Below the pieces are notes generated by a model that saw nothing but the letters and a program-made list of their open reading frames with translations, was not told the DNA's origin and did no database searches. From Ananas comosus (taxonomy: Eukaryota; Streptophyta; Magnoliopsida; Poales; Bromeliaceae): a stretch of 64,000 nucleotides of DNA. Location of the stretch: NCBI RefSeq assembly GCF_001540865.1, contig NC_033629.1:2007490-2071489 (forward strand). Direction: 5' to 3'. Positions 1 through 11,345 of the stretch are shown here, in pieces. The stretch's first letter is position 1. Each line of letters begins with the position of its first letter. The position numbers and the translations under genes were made by a program.

Positions 1-794
1 GAGAGAGAGAGATTTTTTTTTTTTTTGGGTGGGTTCGCAATATCTATCTTGTGTTATGTTATGAGGCTTTCAACGCGCTTCGCTTCCTCGAAGAAGCGGC
101 CGAGGAATAATCCCTAAAATTTACAAAGAAACCCCCCACAACTTTGAAATAAATAAATTTAGTTAAAAAATTTAAAAATTATAGAGAATTCATTGATATT
201 TTTCATCGAATTTAACGATTTTAATTTAATAATAATTAATAGCTCGATACCAAATTTACCAGAATTTTCGAACTCGACAAGCAAAGGTAATTTTTGAAGT
301 ATTAATTAAGAAAAGTAAAATTAAGGGGCCAATTTCTAAATATCATATAGTTGGGGCGGTGTCGGTAAATTTTGGCCAAAATCGACAATCTGATAGGGAG
401 AGAGCATGTTTGGTGGTGGGGAGGCGCCGTATCCGTCCGTTGACAAGAACGGACGGTCGTGATTGTATGTGATTTTGGAAAGTGGGGGATTTTTTTTGGG
501 GATTCGTGTCACCGGGGAAGGGGAGTCTAGCTGGCACTGGCGTAACGGGGCGTGGGCCCCACCCGTGGGAGGCAACCGGGTTACCGCCTACAGCCGGTCA
601 CCCCCTCAAGTATTTTTTTTTATTATTTAAGATCTTCCTTAGCTTTCAAGTTTTTGAAATTAAGCTATTTTAGTTAAAAAAGAATTTAATAATTATTAAT
701 AAATAAAATTAGATCAAATAGCAGTTCCTAATTAAGAAAGCTATTAAAATTGATCAAATTTTTTATTTCGCTATTGAGGAGTTCATTAAAAAAA
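1..794. other. AT-rich spacer, no gene seen
   Basis: No coding gene is visible. A GC-rich patch lies at about 415-605 in otherwise AT-rich DNA, and its open frames are short and unlike any family I know. The phrase around 345-360 (unspliced, 'atagttggggcgg') resembles the ends of plant MITEs found elsewhere in the window, so this is probably transposon debris. Confidence 0.5.
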
Positions 795-1150
795 GGGCAA
801 ATTTCAAATATCATTCCTGTAGTTTTGCATTTTTTTTATTTTAGTACCCTATGGTTTAAAGTATATCAATTTTGTACTCTATGATTTTATTTTTCTCTTT
901 TCGTGAGCTCCTCTATTAATATTTTATTAAATTATATACAAAAAACTTCGGATACCCCACCTAGGTTTATCGAATATCCACTTTAATATCTTTTAATTTT
1001 AACTTGTCACTGATTTAACAAAAGAAAAAATTAGTGGAAGGGATAATAAAAAAAAGATGAAATTACGGAATACTAAATCGATACACTTTGAACCATAGGA
1101 TACCAAGTGACAAAGTGCGAAATCATATGGGTGGTATTTGAAATTTTTCC
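795..1150. mobile_element. MITE family B, copy 1 (Mutator-like)
   Basis: The 18 bp ends are inverted repeats: GGGCAAATTTCAAATATC on the left, and the right end read in reverse is GGAAAAATTTCAAATACC. The similarity continues inward for about 100 bp. The flanks are ttaaaaaaa and ttaaaaaat, an 8/9 match to a 9 bp target duplication. The family has two other copies here (10989 and 40349). It encodes nothing. Confidence 0.8.
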
Positions 1151-1218
1151 TTAAAAAATTGTTGAGGGGACTAGTTTAGAATAACTATAGTTGAGGGGAC
1201 CTATACACATCTTTACCT

Positions 1219-1225
1219 TAATAAT

Positions 1226-1303
<78 letters not shown>
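1219..1303. repeat. (TA)n-(GA)n compound microsatellite
   Basis: About 40 bp of TA repeat is followed by about 43 bp of GA repeat. It marks the left edge of the diverged family A element that follows. Open frames across it are runs of Ser-Leu and Tyr-Ile with no coding value. Confidence 0.95.
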
Positions 1304-1306
<3 letters not shown>

Positions 1307-2562
1307 GACTCCCCGTGGCTTTGAAAGTACGGAGCCTCCGTAATTGTAAGTTTGATTTTTGATGATGGAACATCCAATTTGACGATCGGCTCCCGTTAGG
1401 CATAAATCTATCATTGCGGAACTATTAGAACCAAATTATTATACATTTTTCGACATCAATTTATACGCGAGGCGATCACAAGGTAAAAAATGACTATTTA
1501 ATGGCCGAATGTGCAATGTCGTTTAATTCAACGGTGTAAAAGTACCAAATTATAAGTGAACTTAATAGTAAAATTCTATTCTTAACATCAAGGCGCGTTT
1601 GTTCGCATTATAAAGATTACTAAGAATAAAAGATATCCGAGAAAATCTTATTACTATCATCTATTACTAAGAAAGTGAAATTCCTGTGTTTGGTTCACAC
1701 AGTAATATTAATGTAGGGCACATTGTTATTTAATATTACAAAAAATATACAAATTAATAATTTATTTATTATTTAATTTATAATTTACGCAAAGTTCAAC
1801 ATCTTTTAGAAAACAAGGGACGAGCGGAGTAATAAGTTAGAGAAGAGAGGTCCATAATTAAAAAATAGAAAGAAAAATATTAGTGTCGACCAAATTTAGA
1901 GGGAATGGAGAGTTGAAATTTTAGAAAGAGAGAGAGAGAGTGAAAGGCTTAGTTTAGAGAGAGACAAAAAAAGTTGAATTTTAGAGAAAAAATAAGTTAG
2001 AGAAGAATAAAAGTTAGACGTGAAAGAAAAATAATATCAATAGATTTACCGACGGTGTAAGAAAAGAAAGAGATAGACATATTTATATATCCCAATACCT
2101 TAAATAATGAGATACCCCCCCCTCAAAGGAATGAGATATTAGTACTTTTGGCATAAATCTTATTCGCCAGTGAACTACAATATTACCAACTAAAGATTAT
2201 CTTAGTGCGTTAGCCAAACCCCGTCTATTTTTTTATCCCAATTGGATTACTAGGAACTTTAAAAGATATGTGCGAACGCAAAAGCACCCAAGAGTAAGAA
2301 CAATATTCGATTTGAAATTGAGTCATTATCATTATTTTTATGATATTTTTATTTTCGCGCCGTTCATTGTTGAGCTACTCGTTTACTAGGCAAACGAAGT
2401 TCAAAAAATTATGAAAATTTGGTTTCTACGATAGTTTCCAATAGCGTAGATCATGTCTAACGGCAAACCGATCGCCGAACTCGGACGCTCCCACTCGATC
2501 GAAAACAACTTACAAAGTACGGAGGCTCCCGTACTTCGAAATGCATTAGGACCTTATGCTCT
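1304..2562. mobile_element. MITE family A, diverged copy with a nested insertion
   Basis: Both ends carry the family signature: a tip with 'tacggagcctccg' on the left and 'tacggaggctcccgta' on the right. Next come inverted arms resembling 'gatcggctcc...' and 'cattTTTCGACATCAattt'. The right side abuts a TA tract. The interior is interrupted at about 1592-2280 by a second element, so the ancestral copy was only about 550 bp. Confidence 0.65.
1592..2280. mobile_element. Nested element with short inverted ends (hAT-like?)
   Basis: The left end reads GGCGCGTTTGTTCGCAT and the right end reads, in reverse, GGTGCTTTTGCGTTCGCA, an imperfect inverted repeat. It splits the two arms of the family A element. 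No clear target duplication was found, so assignment to hAT is tentative. There is no coding capacity. Confidence 0.5.
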
Positions 2563-2607
2563 ATATATATATAGTATATATTACATAATATATATATATA
2601 TATATAT

Positions 2608-2824
2608 AGACTAGTAAGACTAGAAAACTCTGCTAATAAATATCACCCAAAGTGATACTTGTTTTTTTTAGCCCTTGGATGGCAGAGAATGGTTGAGATG
2701 ATGTGGTTAGGTGTGGTGGTGGAAGTAGTTTAATCCAAGCGACTATTATAAATCAAAAGTAGATCCAATGGCTAAAACACACAAGTATCACTTTGGGTGA
2801 TACTTGTAAAAGTTATTCTAGCCC
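2608..2824. mobile_element. MITE family D, copy 1, between TA tracts
   Basis: The element has inverted ends built on 'tatcacccaaagtgatact', itself a palindrome, present at about 2641-2660 and 2787-2806. The interior contains 'agcccttggat'. It is flanked on both sides by imperfect (TA)n. Relatives lie at 62434 and 62702, also in TA tracts. Confidence 0.65.
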
Positions 2825-2882
2825 TACTCTATATATATATATAATATATTATATATAATATATATATATAATATATATATAT

Positions 2883-3406
2883 CTGACTAGGCTGGTATAC
2901 TATCGGTTGTACGGAGGCCTCCGTGCTACCGAGTTGTTTTCAAAGATGCGGCTTCCAAATCCACGATCGGCTCCATTAGACTTGATCTACACTATTAAAA
3001 ATATTTGGAAACTAAATTTTATAATTTTTCGACATCATTTGGTTAGTGATCAAAATGTCTGAAAATTGATAATTTTAATGATAGATGTGATGCATTTGTA
3101 AATCTAAAGATATAAAATAATCCAATCAAATGAAATTTTTATAGAAAATTCTTTTTTACTATTTAGAGTAAGATCAGTATCTCCAATCTTAAATTCAAGT
3201 CTTCTGTCATCATTTTTTATGAGATTTTTATTTTCAACCGTTTATTTTTAGACTACTTGTCTGATAGGTAAATGATACCGAAAAATTATAAAATTTAGTT
3301 TTCAAATATTTTTAATAGTGTAGATCAAGTCTAACAGAAACGATCGTCGATTTGAAAGCGGCATTATTGAAAACAACTTGGTAGCCGATAGTATACCAGC
3401 CTAGCT
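2883..3406. mobile_element. MITE family A, copy 2
   Basis: The left tip reads 'ctggtatactatcgg' and the right tip 'gatagtataccagcctag', its reverse complement. Long arms follow, with 'acgatcggctccattagact' on the left and its inverted counterpart near 3330. The element lies between imperfect TA tracts. Non-coding. Confidence 0.85.
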
Positions 3407-3956
3407 CTATATATATCTTTTTTATTGCAAATAAAGGAGACTTTGCCTTGAGGTGGACCTTAGAGACTGTTTGAGTGGGGTTGAGTGACAAAGTATTGTT
3501 TAGACCCGGTCCACCATATCAGTGGTGGACCCATTTAGTTGCTTATCATAAAACCCATCTTAGTTTTACTTTTAATTCATAAATATAAATTTAAGACAAA
3601 AAAAATGAACATATTTGAAATATGAGAAAAGAAATGGTAAAAACAAACTGAATCAATCTGAGCTAAAAAATATTTTGATTTTTCACATAAGTAATGCCAT
3701 CTTGTTGTATCTGCTAAAGTTTTGATCTGAAGCATCATGAGAACTAATGCATATTATTAATTAATACATATTAAGTTGTTACAATAGAACAAACCAAATT
3801 GAATTGGATCAAGTACACTTGGTTTAATTCGATTAGTGTTCCAGGTGGTTATTTCTTGGGAATGAGGAAACAAATGATGGTGAAAGAATAGAGGGGGTGA
3901 GTCATAGGGTGGACCAGGTCTACCATGTCACTTAATAAAGAGCTATGTAGATTATA

Positions 3957-4088
3957 GGGGCAATTTCACCACTACCCCTCTTAAATATCTAAATATCGTA
4001 AATACCCCTATAAAATTGAAAATATCATATATACCCCTTCAAATGTAAAAAATTATCACAAATATCCTTTTTTCTAACGGACGTTATG
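3957..4088. mobile_element. MITE family E, left fragment cut by the gap
   Basis: It begins GGGGCAATTTC just after the sequence tagattata (3948-3956) and is homologous to the left end of the full copy at 5291. It stops at the unresolved base. Its left flank tagattata equals the right flank of the full copy (6276-6284), the expected 9 bp target duplication. Confidence 0.75.
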
Positions 4089-4089
4089 N
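4089..4089. other. Unresolved base, probable collapsed scaffold gap
   Basis: A single n separates the two copies of the 1.2 kb duplication. About 55 bp of unique-looking sequence and a long CT/TA microsatellite follow on the right. Confidence 0.8.
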
Positions 4090-4140
4090 AGGGACGAGGA
4101 AGGAGCGACTTCGAAGAAGACGAAGGAACGGGAGCTTCTC

Positions 4141-4145
<5 letters not shown>

Positions 4146-4232
<87 letters not shown>
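4146..4232. repeat. (CT)n-(AT)n compound microsatellite
   Basis: About 45 bp of CT repeat is followed by about 40 bp of AT repeat, immediately left of the third family A element. Confidence 0.95.
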
Positions 4233-4235
<3 letters not shown>

Positions 4236-5426
4236 GCTAGGCCGGTATACTATCGGTAGTACAGAGGCCTCCGTGCTACCAAGTTGTTTTCAATGATGCG
4301 GCTTCCAAATCGACGATCGGCTCCATTAGACTTGATCTACACTATTAAAAATATTTGGAAACTAAATTTCATAATTTTTCGACATCATTTGGTTAGTGAT
4401 CAAAAGGTCTGAAAATTGACAATTTTAATGGTAGATATGATGCATTTGTAAATCTAAAGGTGTAAAACAATCCAAATCAGATGAAATTTTTATAGAAATT
4501 TTTTTTTACTATTTAGAGTAAGATCAGTACCTCTGATCTTAAATTCAAGTCTTCTATCATTATTTTTTATGAGATTCTTATTTTCAACCGTTCATTTTTA
4601 GACTACTCGTTTGATAATCAAATGATACCGAAAAATTATAAAATTTAGTTTTCAAATATTTTTAATAGTATAAATCAAGTCTAACAGAGACGATCGTCGA
4701 TTTGAAAGCGGCATCATTGAAAACAACTTGATAGCCGATAGTATACTAGCCTAGCTCTATATATATCTTTTTTATTGCAAATAAAGGAGACTTTGCCTTG
4801 AGGTGGACCTTAGAGACTGTTTGAGTGGGGTTGAGTGACAAAGTATTGTTTAGACCCGGTCCACCATATCAGTGGTGGACCCATTTAGTTGCTTATCATA
4901 AAACCCATCTTAGTTTTGCTTTTAATTCATAAATATAAATTTAAGACAAAAAAAAAATGAACATATTTGAAATATGAGAAAAGAAATGGTAAAAACAAAC
5001 TGAATCAATCTGAGCTAAAAAATATTTTGATTTTTCACATAAGTAATGCCATCTTGTTGTATCTGCTAAAGTTTTGATCTGAAGCATCATAAGAACAAAT
5101 ACATATTAAGTTGTTATAATAGAACAAACCAAATTGAATTGGATCAAGTACACTTGGTTTAATTCGATTAGTGTTCCAGGTGGTTATTTCTTCGGAATGA
5201 GGAAACAAATGATGGTGAAAGAATAGAAAGGGGGAGTCATAGGGTGGACCAGGTCTACCATGTCACTTAATAAAAAGCTATGTAGATATAGGGGCAATTA
5301 TCACACTAGACCCTCTTAAATATCATAAATATCGTAAATACCCCTATAAAATTGAAAATAATATATAAACCGCCTTCAAATGTAAAAAATTAATAGCAAT
5401 ATGCTTTTTTTCTAACGGACGTTATG
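4232..5426. repeat. Second copy of the 1.2 kb direct duplication
   Basis: Collinear with 2882-4088. One difference is a shortened stretch near 5095, where the first copy has extra 'attattaattaatac'. It continues past the homologous breakpoint into the complete family E element, which the first copy lacks. Confidence 0.9.
4236..4757. mobile_element. MITE family A, copy 3
   Basis: Same tips and arms as the copy at 2883, which it duplicates. 'gccggtatactatcgg' lies on the left and 'gatagtatactagcctag' on the right. It is flanked by AT repeats. Confidence 0.85.
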
Positions 5427-6275
5427 ATTATGGTTATATAAATGACTAATTTACCCTCGTTGGGGTGTTCTTTTGACAGCAACTAATAAAGAAAAAATTT
5501 CATAAATACCCTTCAAATTTTAAAAATAATATTTTTAGTACAATTATGGTAGATAAAAATATGTGGAAACATCATCTAACCGCACATCTCTAATCAATGG
5601 AACACAAATCTACAACCACTAATAACTTGATACTTTTAAAAATATAGGAGCTCAATTAATAATTATATATATTATTCAAAGCTAGGCCATGCAAGTGAAC
5701 TAATGGTGAGCGGCGTCGTATACATGTTATTTTTTCGTGACAATAAAATGTGCAATTAAAAAACTGTTGCTTGAGTTGGGTCATATGAAAAATACTAATA
5801 TCAAAAAAAATTTTATATCAAAACATTTTTTGTATGACTAATGTGGTTATTTAAATAAAATTCAAAAAAATTAAATCTTGAAATTAATATTGAATATTAC
5901 AATGGAATATTGCATTACAACTATATATAATTTACATGCGAAAAATTATAACAAGATTTAATTATTACACTTAATAGACTATAGATATTTAATTGTAAAA
6001 TTTTAAAAAGAATGTTGAATTATTATGTGATTGAAAGGTTAAGAATTGATCTTGATCATGTAATTAATCTTAAATTATTACACTTAGTTAAATTAGTAAT
6101 TAATAAGGGTAAAATGGGTATTTACAGAATATTAGATGACTTTTTAACGGAATGTTAATCTTAAGGGTATTTGTGAATATTTTTATTTTATAGAGGGGTA
6201 TTGCTGATATTTTGTAATTTATAGGGGCATTTATGAAATTCCTATCTCTTAGAAGGGTATTGATGAAATTATTCC
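5291..6275. mobile_element. MITE family E, complete copy (Mutator-like), about 985 bp
   Basis: The left end is GGGGCAATTATCAC and the right end, in reverse, GGAATAATTTCATC. About 120 bp arms carry repeated phrases such as 'atacccctataaaatt' and 'ttttatagaggggtatt' in opposite orientation. The right flank is tagattata; the left flank is gtagatata here but tagattata in the sister copy at 3948, supporting a 9 bp target duplication. There are no open frames of note. Confidence 0.75.
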
Positions 6276-6284
6276 TAGATTATA

Positions 6285-7126
6285 AGAGTTAGCTAGCTTT
6301 GTCCACTTTAACTGGATTGGTCACTTTTCTTTAACCATTAAAAAGATACATTAATAGATTACTTGAAAGATATTCTTATAGTGCGAGGGCATAAGTTTTC
6401 GATTCGAATTGTGCTTATTATGTTAACACAAATTATAATTCTGGCCTGTATATATGCAAAGGAATTTTTATATCCGATAACTTACGAATTTAGAGTGAAT
6501 TTCAGCATTTTTCATGTGGCCTTTTTCTTAAACCACTTTCGTCTAGTTCTTTTAATTTCGTTTTATCTGATTTTCATCTGATATAAATTAGATTATTTCA
6601 AATAAATTTTGTGAGATTTTTATATTACTACATTGGGTTTTTCTACTGGTCTGATAGACAATTATTCATTGGGACGAGAGAGAAGCTGATAAAGAGATCC
6701 AACCCCTTTGATTGTTACTAAAATGGTTGTGGGTTACATGGAGTAGTTGTAGTTTCAGTGTCCCAAACCTATTTATGGTACCATGCATTTGGAATTTATT
6801 ATCGCCTCGTCATTTTCATATGAAAAACGAACTGTTATGGTTTGAATTTTATTTTTAATAGTGATTCACTATTAGTATGACATGAAATGTAAACATGACA
6901 TGTTAATTCATTAGTTAAGTATTTTTTTAATGATAAATTTGGCTTAAAATTTTATCCAAAATCCCCGCACCTGAAACTCGAACTCATGACCCTCTCCTTG
7001 TCAACAAATTTTGAGTGACATAGTCCCACCTGACTGAAGAATATGACAGACATAATAAAATCATTCGACCTCAAAATGTGTGACTTTTAAGAGTTTTAGA
7101 TTTTAACCTGTTAGTATATATATTAG
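6285..7126. other. Spacer with possible retroelement debris
   Basis: No gene is recognised. A 72-residue open frame at 6363-6581 is hydrophobic and AT-driven and has no family resemblance. Near 6965-7060 the phrase 'actcgaactcatgaccctc' resembles the region downstream of a primer-binding site in decayed TRIM elements read on the minus strand, but no terminal repeats can be shown. Confidence 0.4.
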
Positions 7127-7666
7127 GAGCAGGGCTGCTGAGCTCTTAGGAGCACGGAGGCCTCCGTGCTCCTAAGCTGTTTTCGATGATGGAGTTTCCA
7201 AATCGACGATCGGTTCCGTTAAACTTGATCTAGCGTATTTAAGTTTCTAGAAAATAATTTTTGTGATTTTTTGATATCATTTACCTAGCAATCAAAAGGA
7301 TTCAAAATCAATAATTTTTAACGGCTGAAAATAAAAATCCTATAAAAAGTGGTGATATAGCACTAAAATTTTCGATCAGAAATATTAATTTTGTTGTAGA
7401 TAGAATAAAAAATTTTGTATCAAAATTTCATTTGATTTGAATACTTCTACACCGTTAAACTTGAAAACGGCAGATATCAACCATTAAAAATTATGAATTT
7501 TGAATCCTTTCGATCACTAGGTAAATGATATAAAAAAATCGCAAAAGTTATTTTCTAGAAACTTCAAATGCGCTAGATTAAGTCTAACGGAGCCGATCGT
7601 CGATTCGAAAATTCCATCATCGAAAACGGCTCAAGAGCACGGAGGAGCACAGCAACCCTGCTCTAT
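7127..7666. mobile_element. MITE family A, copy 4
   Basis: The tips carry the palindrome 'gcacggaggcctccgtgc' (7153-7170). Long inverted arms include 'cgacgatcggttccgtta' on the left and 'taacggagccgatcgtcg' on the right. The outer ends read 'gagcagggctgct' and, at the right, 'agcaaccctgctc'. About 540 bp and non-coding. Confidence 0.85.
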
Positions 7667-7685
7667 ATATTAGTGAATTGGATTA

Positions 7686-8020
7686 ATTTTGTACAAGTTC
7701 ATACAAATATAGTGAATTGCAAATATATTTCTACAAAGTTTCGTTAAAGCACTTTTTATTTTATAAGTGAAATAACTTTTTCGTCATCACAGATATATCC
7801 CTCTAAAAGTTCCAACTGTTAGAGAGTGATAAAAAGGTTAAATCATCTCATTAACTAACTATGATTAAGTATTTTACCTATGGTTAATTAATTTTTTCTA
7901 ATGAATTTTAACGGCAGGAACATATTTGAAAACATTAGGACTTTTATAGAGCAACATATAAAAGTTGAATTTTGTAGGAATATATTTGCAATTCACTATA
8001 TTTATAGGAACCTATCTATA
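7686..8020. mobile_element. MITE with about 45 bp inverted ends
   Basis: The left arm contains 'atatagtgaattgcaaatat' and the right arm the reverse complement 'atatttgcaattcactatat', each continuing into 'ttctacaaa' or 'tttgtagga'. The middle is AT-rich and non-coding. No second copy was recognised in the window. Confidence 0.75.
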
Positions 8021-8104
8021 CCTATACATTATTTCTCCTAATTTTTTGCCACGTGGCGAATTCTCCTTCACTTTTTTCTTCTCTCATCTAACTTTTTCAT
8101 CCAA

Positions 8105-8360
8105 TGTTTCATCTTCCTAAACTCCCACCTCTCAATTAATGTGTTTACATAATATCATCTCCATCCAATGCTTCATCTTTCTAACCCCCCACCCAATGCT
8201 TCATCTTCCTAATCTCTATATCTCTCAATTAATATGTTTACATGGCTTCATCTCCATTTCTCCATTTTTTTTTTCATATTATTTTTTTTTCTCCCCTCCT
8301 ATCTCTCAATTAATATGTTTACATGATTTCATTTCCATTTCTTCATATCTTTTTTTTCAT
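8105..8360. repeat. Degenerate tandem repeats with a 'tctcaattaat' core
   Basis: The phrase 'ctctcaattaat(a/g)tgtttacat' recurs at about 8131, 8223 and 8306, and 'atgcttcatctttct' type phrases recur between them, giving a unit of roughly 85-95 bp. The 101-residue open frame over it is low-complexity and rejected. Confidence 0.7.
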
Positions 8361-8859
8361 ATTGTTTTTTTTCTTTTTTTCTTAGCGCACAAAAAGGGCT
8401 CATGTTTTATAACTTTTTTTAATTTTTTGTTGTGTGTGGATTAAAATTAGGGTTTCGAGGATCGTGACGGAGCGCTGCAAAAGAAAACGGTGATGGGTTT
8501 GGAGTCAGTGAGAGAGAAGAAGCAGAGGATGTGGATACGGGATTGATATGGTCGTGACTAAAGAGGAGCTCGACATTAGCGGCGAAGGTGATATAAAGAT
8601 CGGAATTTGCCTCTCCGATGATAGTGCAATGAAGATGTGTGTGGGGTAAAAAAAAATTTATTGCTTATTTTATTATTATTACGTGTGATTTATTTACCAA
8701 AATTATAAATTTTGTTATATCAATACCTATATCTATTTTATATTTTATATTTGTGTTTATTTAAGTCCTATATCAAATCAAAAAATTTAAATTTTTATTT
8801 TATTTATATTTTATATTCTATAGTATCATTTTGCCGCAATGCGCGGGTAACTTCACTAG
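8361..8859 (+). mobile_element. Helitron 3' end region, 5' end undefined
   Basis: The 3' terminus matches the known Helitron pattern: a small GC-rich hairpin (GCCGCAATGCGCGGG at 8833-8847), then CTAG at 8856-8859 followed by T. It closely resembles the minus-strand terminus at 41708. Inside, 8440-8650 is a GC-richer stretch with a telobox-like 'attagggtttcg', possibly a captured gene fragment. The 5' TC end was not located. Confidence 0.6.
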
Positions 8860-9589
8860 TATGAAATTAACTCATGATATTATTATTTACTTTTTTATTA
8901 ATTATTCAATATAAATCTTTTCATAAGTAAACTTTTCAAACCCACACTCCATTTTTTTCCTAATCAAATTATATTTTAATGATCTCAACCAGGTTTCCAT
9001 ATCTTCTTTGTTCATCCAATCTTTTTCTCATCTCTTTTCTCTCGAGCTAGATTCTAATTAACCTAGATGCTTAATAATCAATTAATTTAAAAATATCTGA
9101 CACAATAAAGTATTTTGTGTTACTAAATTACTACTTATAGTTGTCATGATCCACTTTTGGCCTTTGGGAGAGGTCCTTCCTAATCTTAGCTCCCAACTTT
9201 AAGGCACAAAAGGATGTGACAAGCCCATAATGGGTTACACTTTTCCAACCATTTGTTTTAGTACTTAAATTTAAATAAAATAAAGTTAAGGGGGAGGTGT
9301 GGTGGACACTTGCAAAGGGCCAGTTAACATGTGGGGGAGGGTGCTTTTGTACTGTTGTTGGGTCTTGGTTTGGCAAAGTCACTCACTCATAGGAATGTTC
9401 TAAAACTCATTGGAGCATTAATGAGTGCCCTTAGTTGCCATTTTTTTTTTTTTTTTTTTTTTTTTTGAGTTCCCAACTTTTTGATCCCTCATCATGTTTA
9501 GCTCCAAGCCTCCCACTCAAGATTTACTGGCACGGTACGTATCGATGTGTAATTGACGTAACATAATATATCGATATGCTATGCTTTGG
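8860..9589. other. Spacer, no gene seen
   Basis: AT-rich sequence with a 30 bp T run at about 9440-9467. No reading frame of interest and no inverted ends were recognised. Confidence 0.5.
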
Positions 9590-9689
9590 GAAAATTTCAT
9601 AGATGCCCCTATAGGAGATTGAAATTTCATCAATAGCCCTCTAAATTTTAAAATATCATGAATGCCCTTCTAAATTTAAAAAAAAATGC

Positions 9690-10195
9690 ATGAATACCCC
9701 TACAGGTAAAATTGGTCCTGTCAAAAATTTATTTGCAAAAATGGCCCTACCCCTACCACGCAAGCGCCACGTCAGCGCCACGCGGGCGGGGCAAGAGTTT
9801 AAATTGAACACGGTGAATGATTCACCGTGTCCAATACAAATATCATATTGGACACGGTAAATCATTCACCGTGTTCAATAATAATACAGTCTTAACCAAA
9901 AAATGACTAAGTCCTAGGTAGTTGTATTGAACACGGTGAATGATTTACCGTGTCCAATACAACTAACTCGGCTTAGCCAATTTTTGGCTATGTGGGGATA
10001 TTTGTATTGGACACTGTGAATGGTTCATCGTGTCCAATACAAATATCTTGAACACGGTGAACCATTCACCGTGTTCAACTTAAACTCCTGCCCCGCCCGC
10101 GTGGCGCTGACGTGACGCTTACGTAGCAGGGGCAGGCCAACTTTTACAAATAAATTTTTAACAGGGCCAATTTTAAAATAAAATTTTATCAAGGA
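9690..10195. mobile_element. Foldback element with five internal palindromes
   Basis: Arms of about 130 bp are inverted. The left contains 'gccacgcgggcggggcaaga' and the right 'ccccgcccgcgtggcgctga'; outside these, 'caaaaatttatttgcaaa' is matched by 'tacaaataaatttttaac'. Between the arms the imperfect palindrome ACGGTGAATGATTCACCGT recurs about five times (near 9810, 9855, 9935, 10010, 10053), separated by 'tccaatacaa' type spacers. Non-coding; superfamily not determined. Confidence 0.8.
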
Positions 10196-10988
10196 GCTAT
10201 TTGCAAAAAAAGCCCTTTTATTTTCAATATACTAAGCTAATTTTTATACTATGAAATATCTATGCCTACTTAGGCGTGCTTGGTTTCTCGAAAATTATGA
10301 ACAACTGTTTTTTACCCAAAAAAAAAGTTTTTTTTCAATACAAAACATCCTTTCCATAGTTTTATTTTTCAAATAAAAAACTCTAAAGAGGAAAAGAATT
10401 TTCATAAAATCTAAAAAAAATTCTAAAAAAATTATTTTTTAAAAATCAAAAGGGATGGAAGATATATACTTTTCCCGCTAGAAAGTAATTTTTTTAAAAA
10501 TTTTCTGAGTAACCAAACCGATAACTTAGCCTTAGCATCTATATGAAGTGACAGTACATATATAAGATTTATTTTACTTATTATTTATACTTATTTTGCA
10601 TACATTTAAATGTACATGGTAATATCATTGCATCAAATAGGCCCATTGATGATAGTTGTGTGATTTGGGTCAATCAGCTGACCACTTCTTGGATTTATTT
10701 ATACTTGTTTTGCATACATTAACAACACACTTCTCTAATAATTATGACAAGGCTTTTATAGAATATTGCAAATTATATTTAGCTAAGAAGATAGATACCT
10801 CACTAAACAAATTCAACATGTTTAGAAGTTAATAACTCTCCCCGCTTTAATTTAGTTTTATAAATATGAATATGAATATGAAGGAGACATCAAATTATGA
10901 ACTTGCAGATGCCATGCACAAGAGTACACACTCCATGAGCATAACTGCTAACATATTAACTTATTCTTTTTGTTAATAATAAAAAGAA
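10196..10988. other. Spacer with a possible decayed MITE
   Basis: 'gcgtgcttggtttctcg' near 10273 and 'gagtaaccaaaccgataa' near 10505 look like the opposed ends of a hAT-type MITE ('ttggttt...aaacca'). The rest is AT-rich and non-coding. Confidence 0.4.
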
Positions 10989-11345
10989 GGAAAAACTTCA
11001 AATACCATCCATGTGGTTTCGCACTTTCTCACTTTACTACCCTATGGTTTAAAATGTATCAATTTAGTACCCTGTGTTTCATTTTTCTCTTTTTATTATC
11101 AATTCCACTAATTTTTTTTTCGTTAAATCAATAATAAAGTTAAAACTAAAGGATACTAAAGTGAATATTCAATAAACCTAGATAGGGTATCAGAAGTTTT
11201 TTGTATATAATTTAACAAAATATTAACAAAGAAGCTGACGAAAGATAAAAATAAAATCATAGGATACTAATTTGATACACTTTAAACTACATGGTACAAA
11301 AGTGAGAAGGTGTGAAACCATAGGGGCGGTATTTAAAGTTTACCC
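10989..11345. mobile_element. MITE family B, copy 2, perfect 9 bp target duplication
   Basis: The left end is GGAAAAACTTCAAATACC and the right end in reverse GGGTAAACTTTAAATACC, with inverted similarity extending about 110 bp. It is bracketed by taaaaagaa at 10980-10988 and at 11346-11354. Nine-base target duplications and long inverted ends are the hallmark of Mutator-like elements. Too small to be autonomous. Confidence 0.9.

Larger units (their letters stand above)
2882..4088. repeat. First copy of a 1.2 kb direct duplication
   Basis: This block is repeated at 4232-5426 in the same orientation, with small substitutions and indels. It contains a family A MITE (2883-3406), about 550 bp of unclassified DNA, and the first 130 bp of a family E element, and it stops exactly at the unresolved base 4089. 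Alleles placed in tandem across a gap, or a real tandem duplication, would both give this. Confidence 0.9.

Noticed and set aside
1151..1414. 87- and 61-residue open frames on the minus strand
   Set aside because: They translate the GA and TA microsatellites into Ser-Leu and Tyr-Ile runs.
8139..8444. 101-residue open frame on the plus strand
   Set aside because: Driven by tandem 'ctcaattaat' repeats and T runs; no domain and no coding composition.
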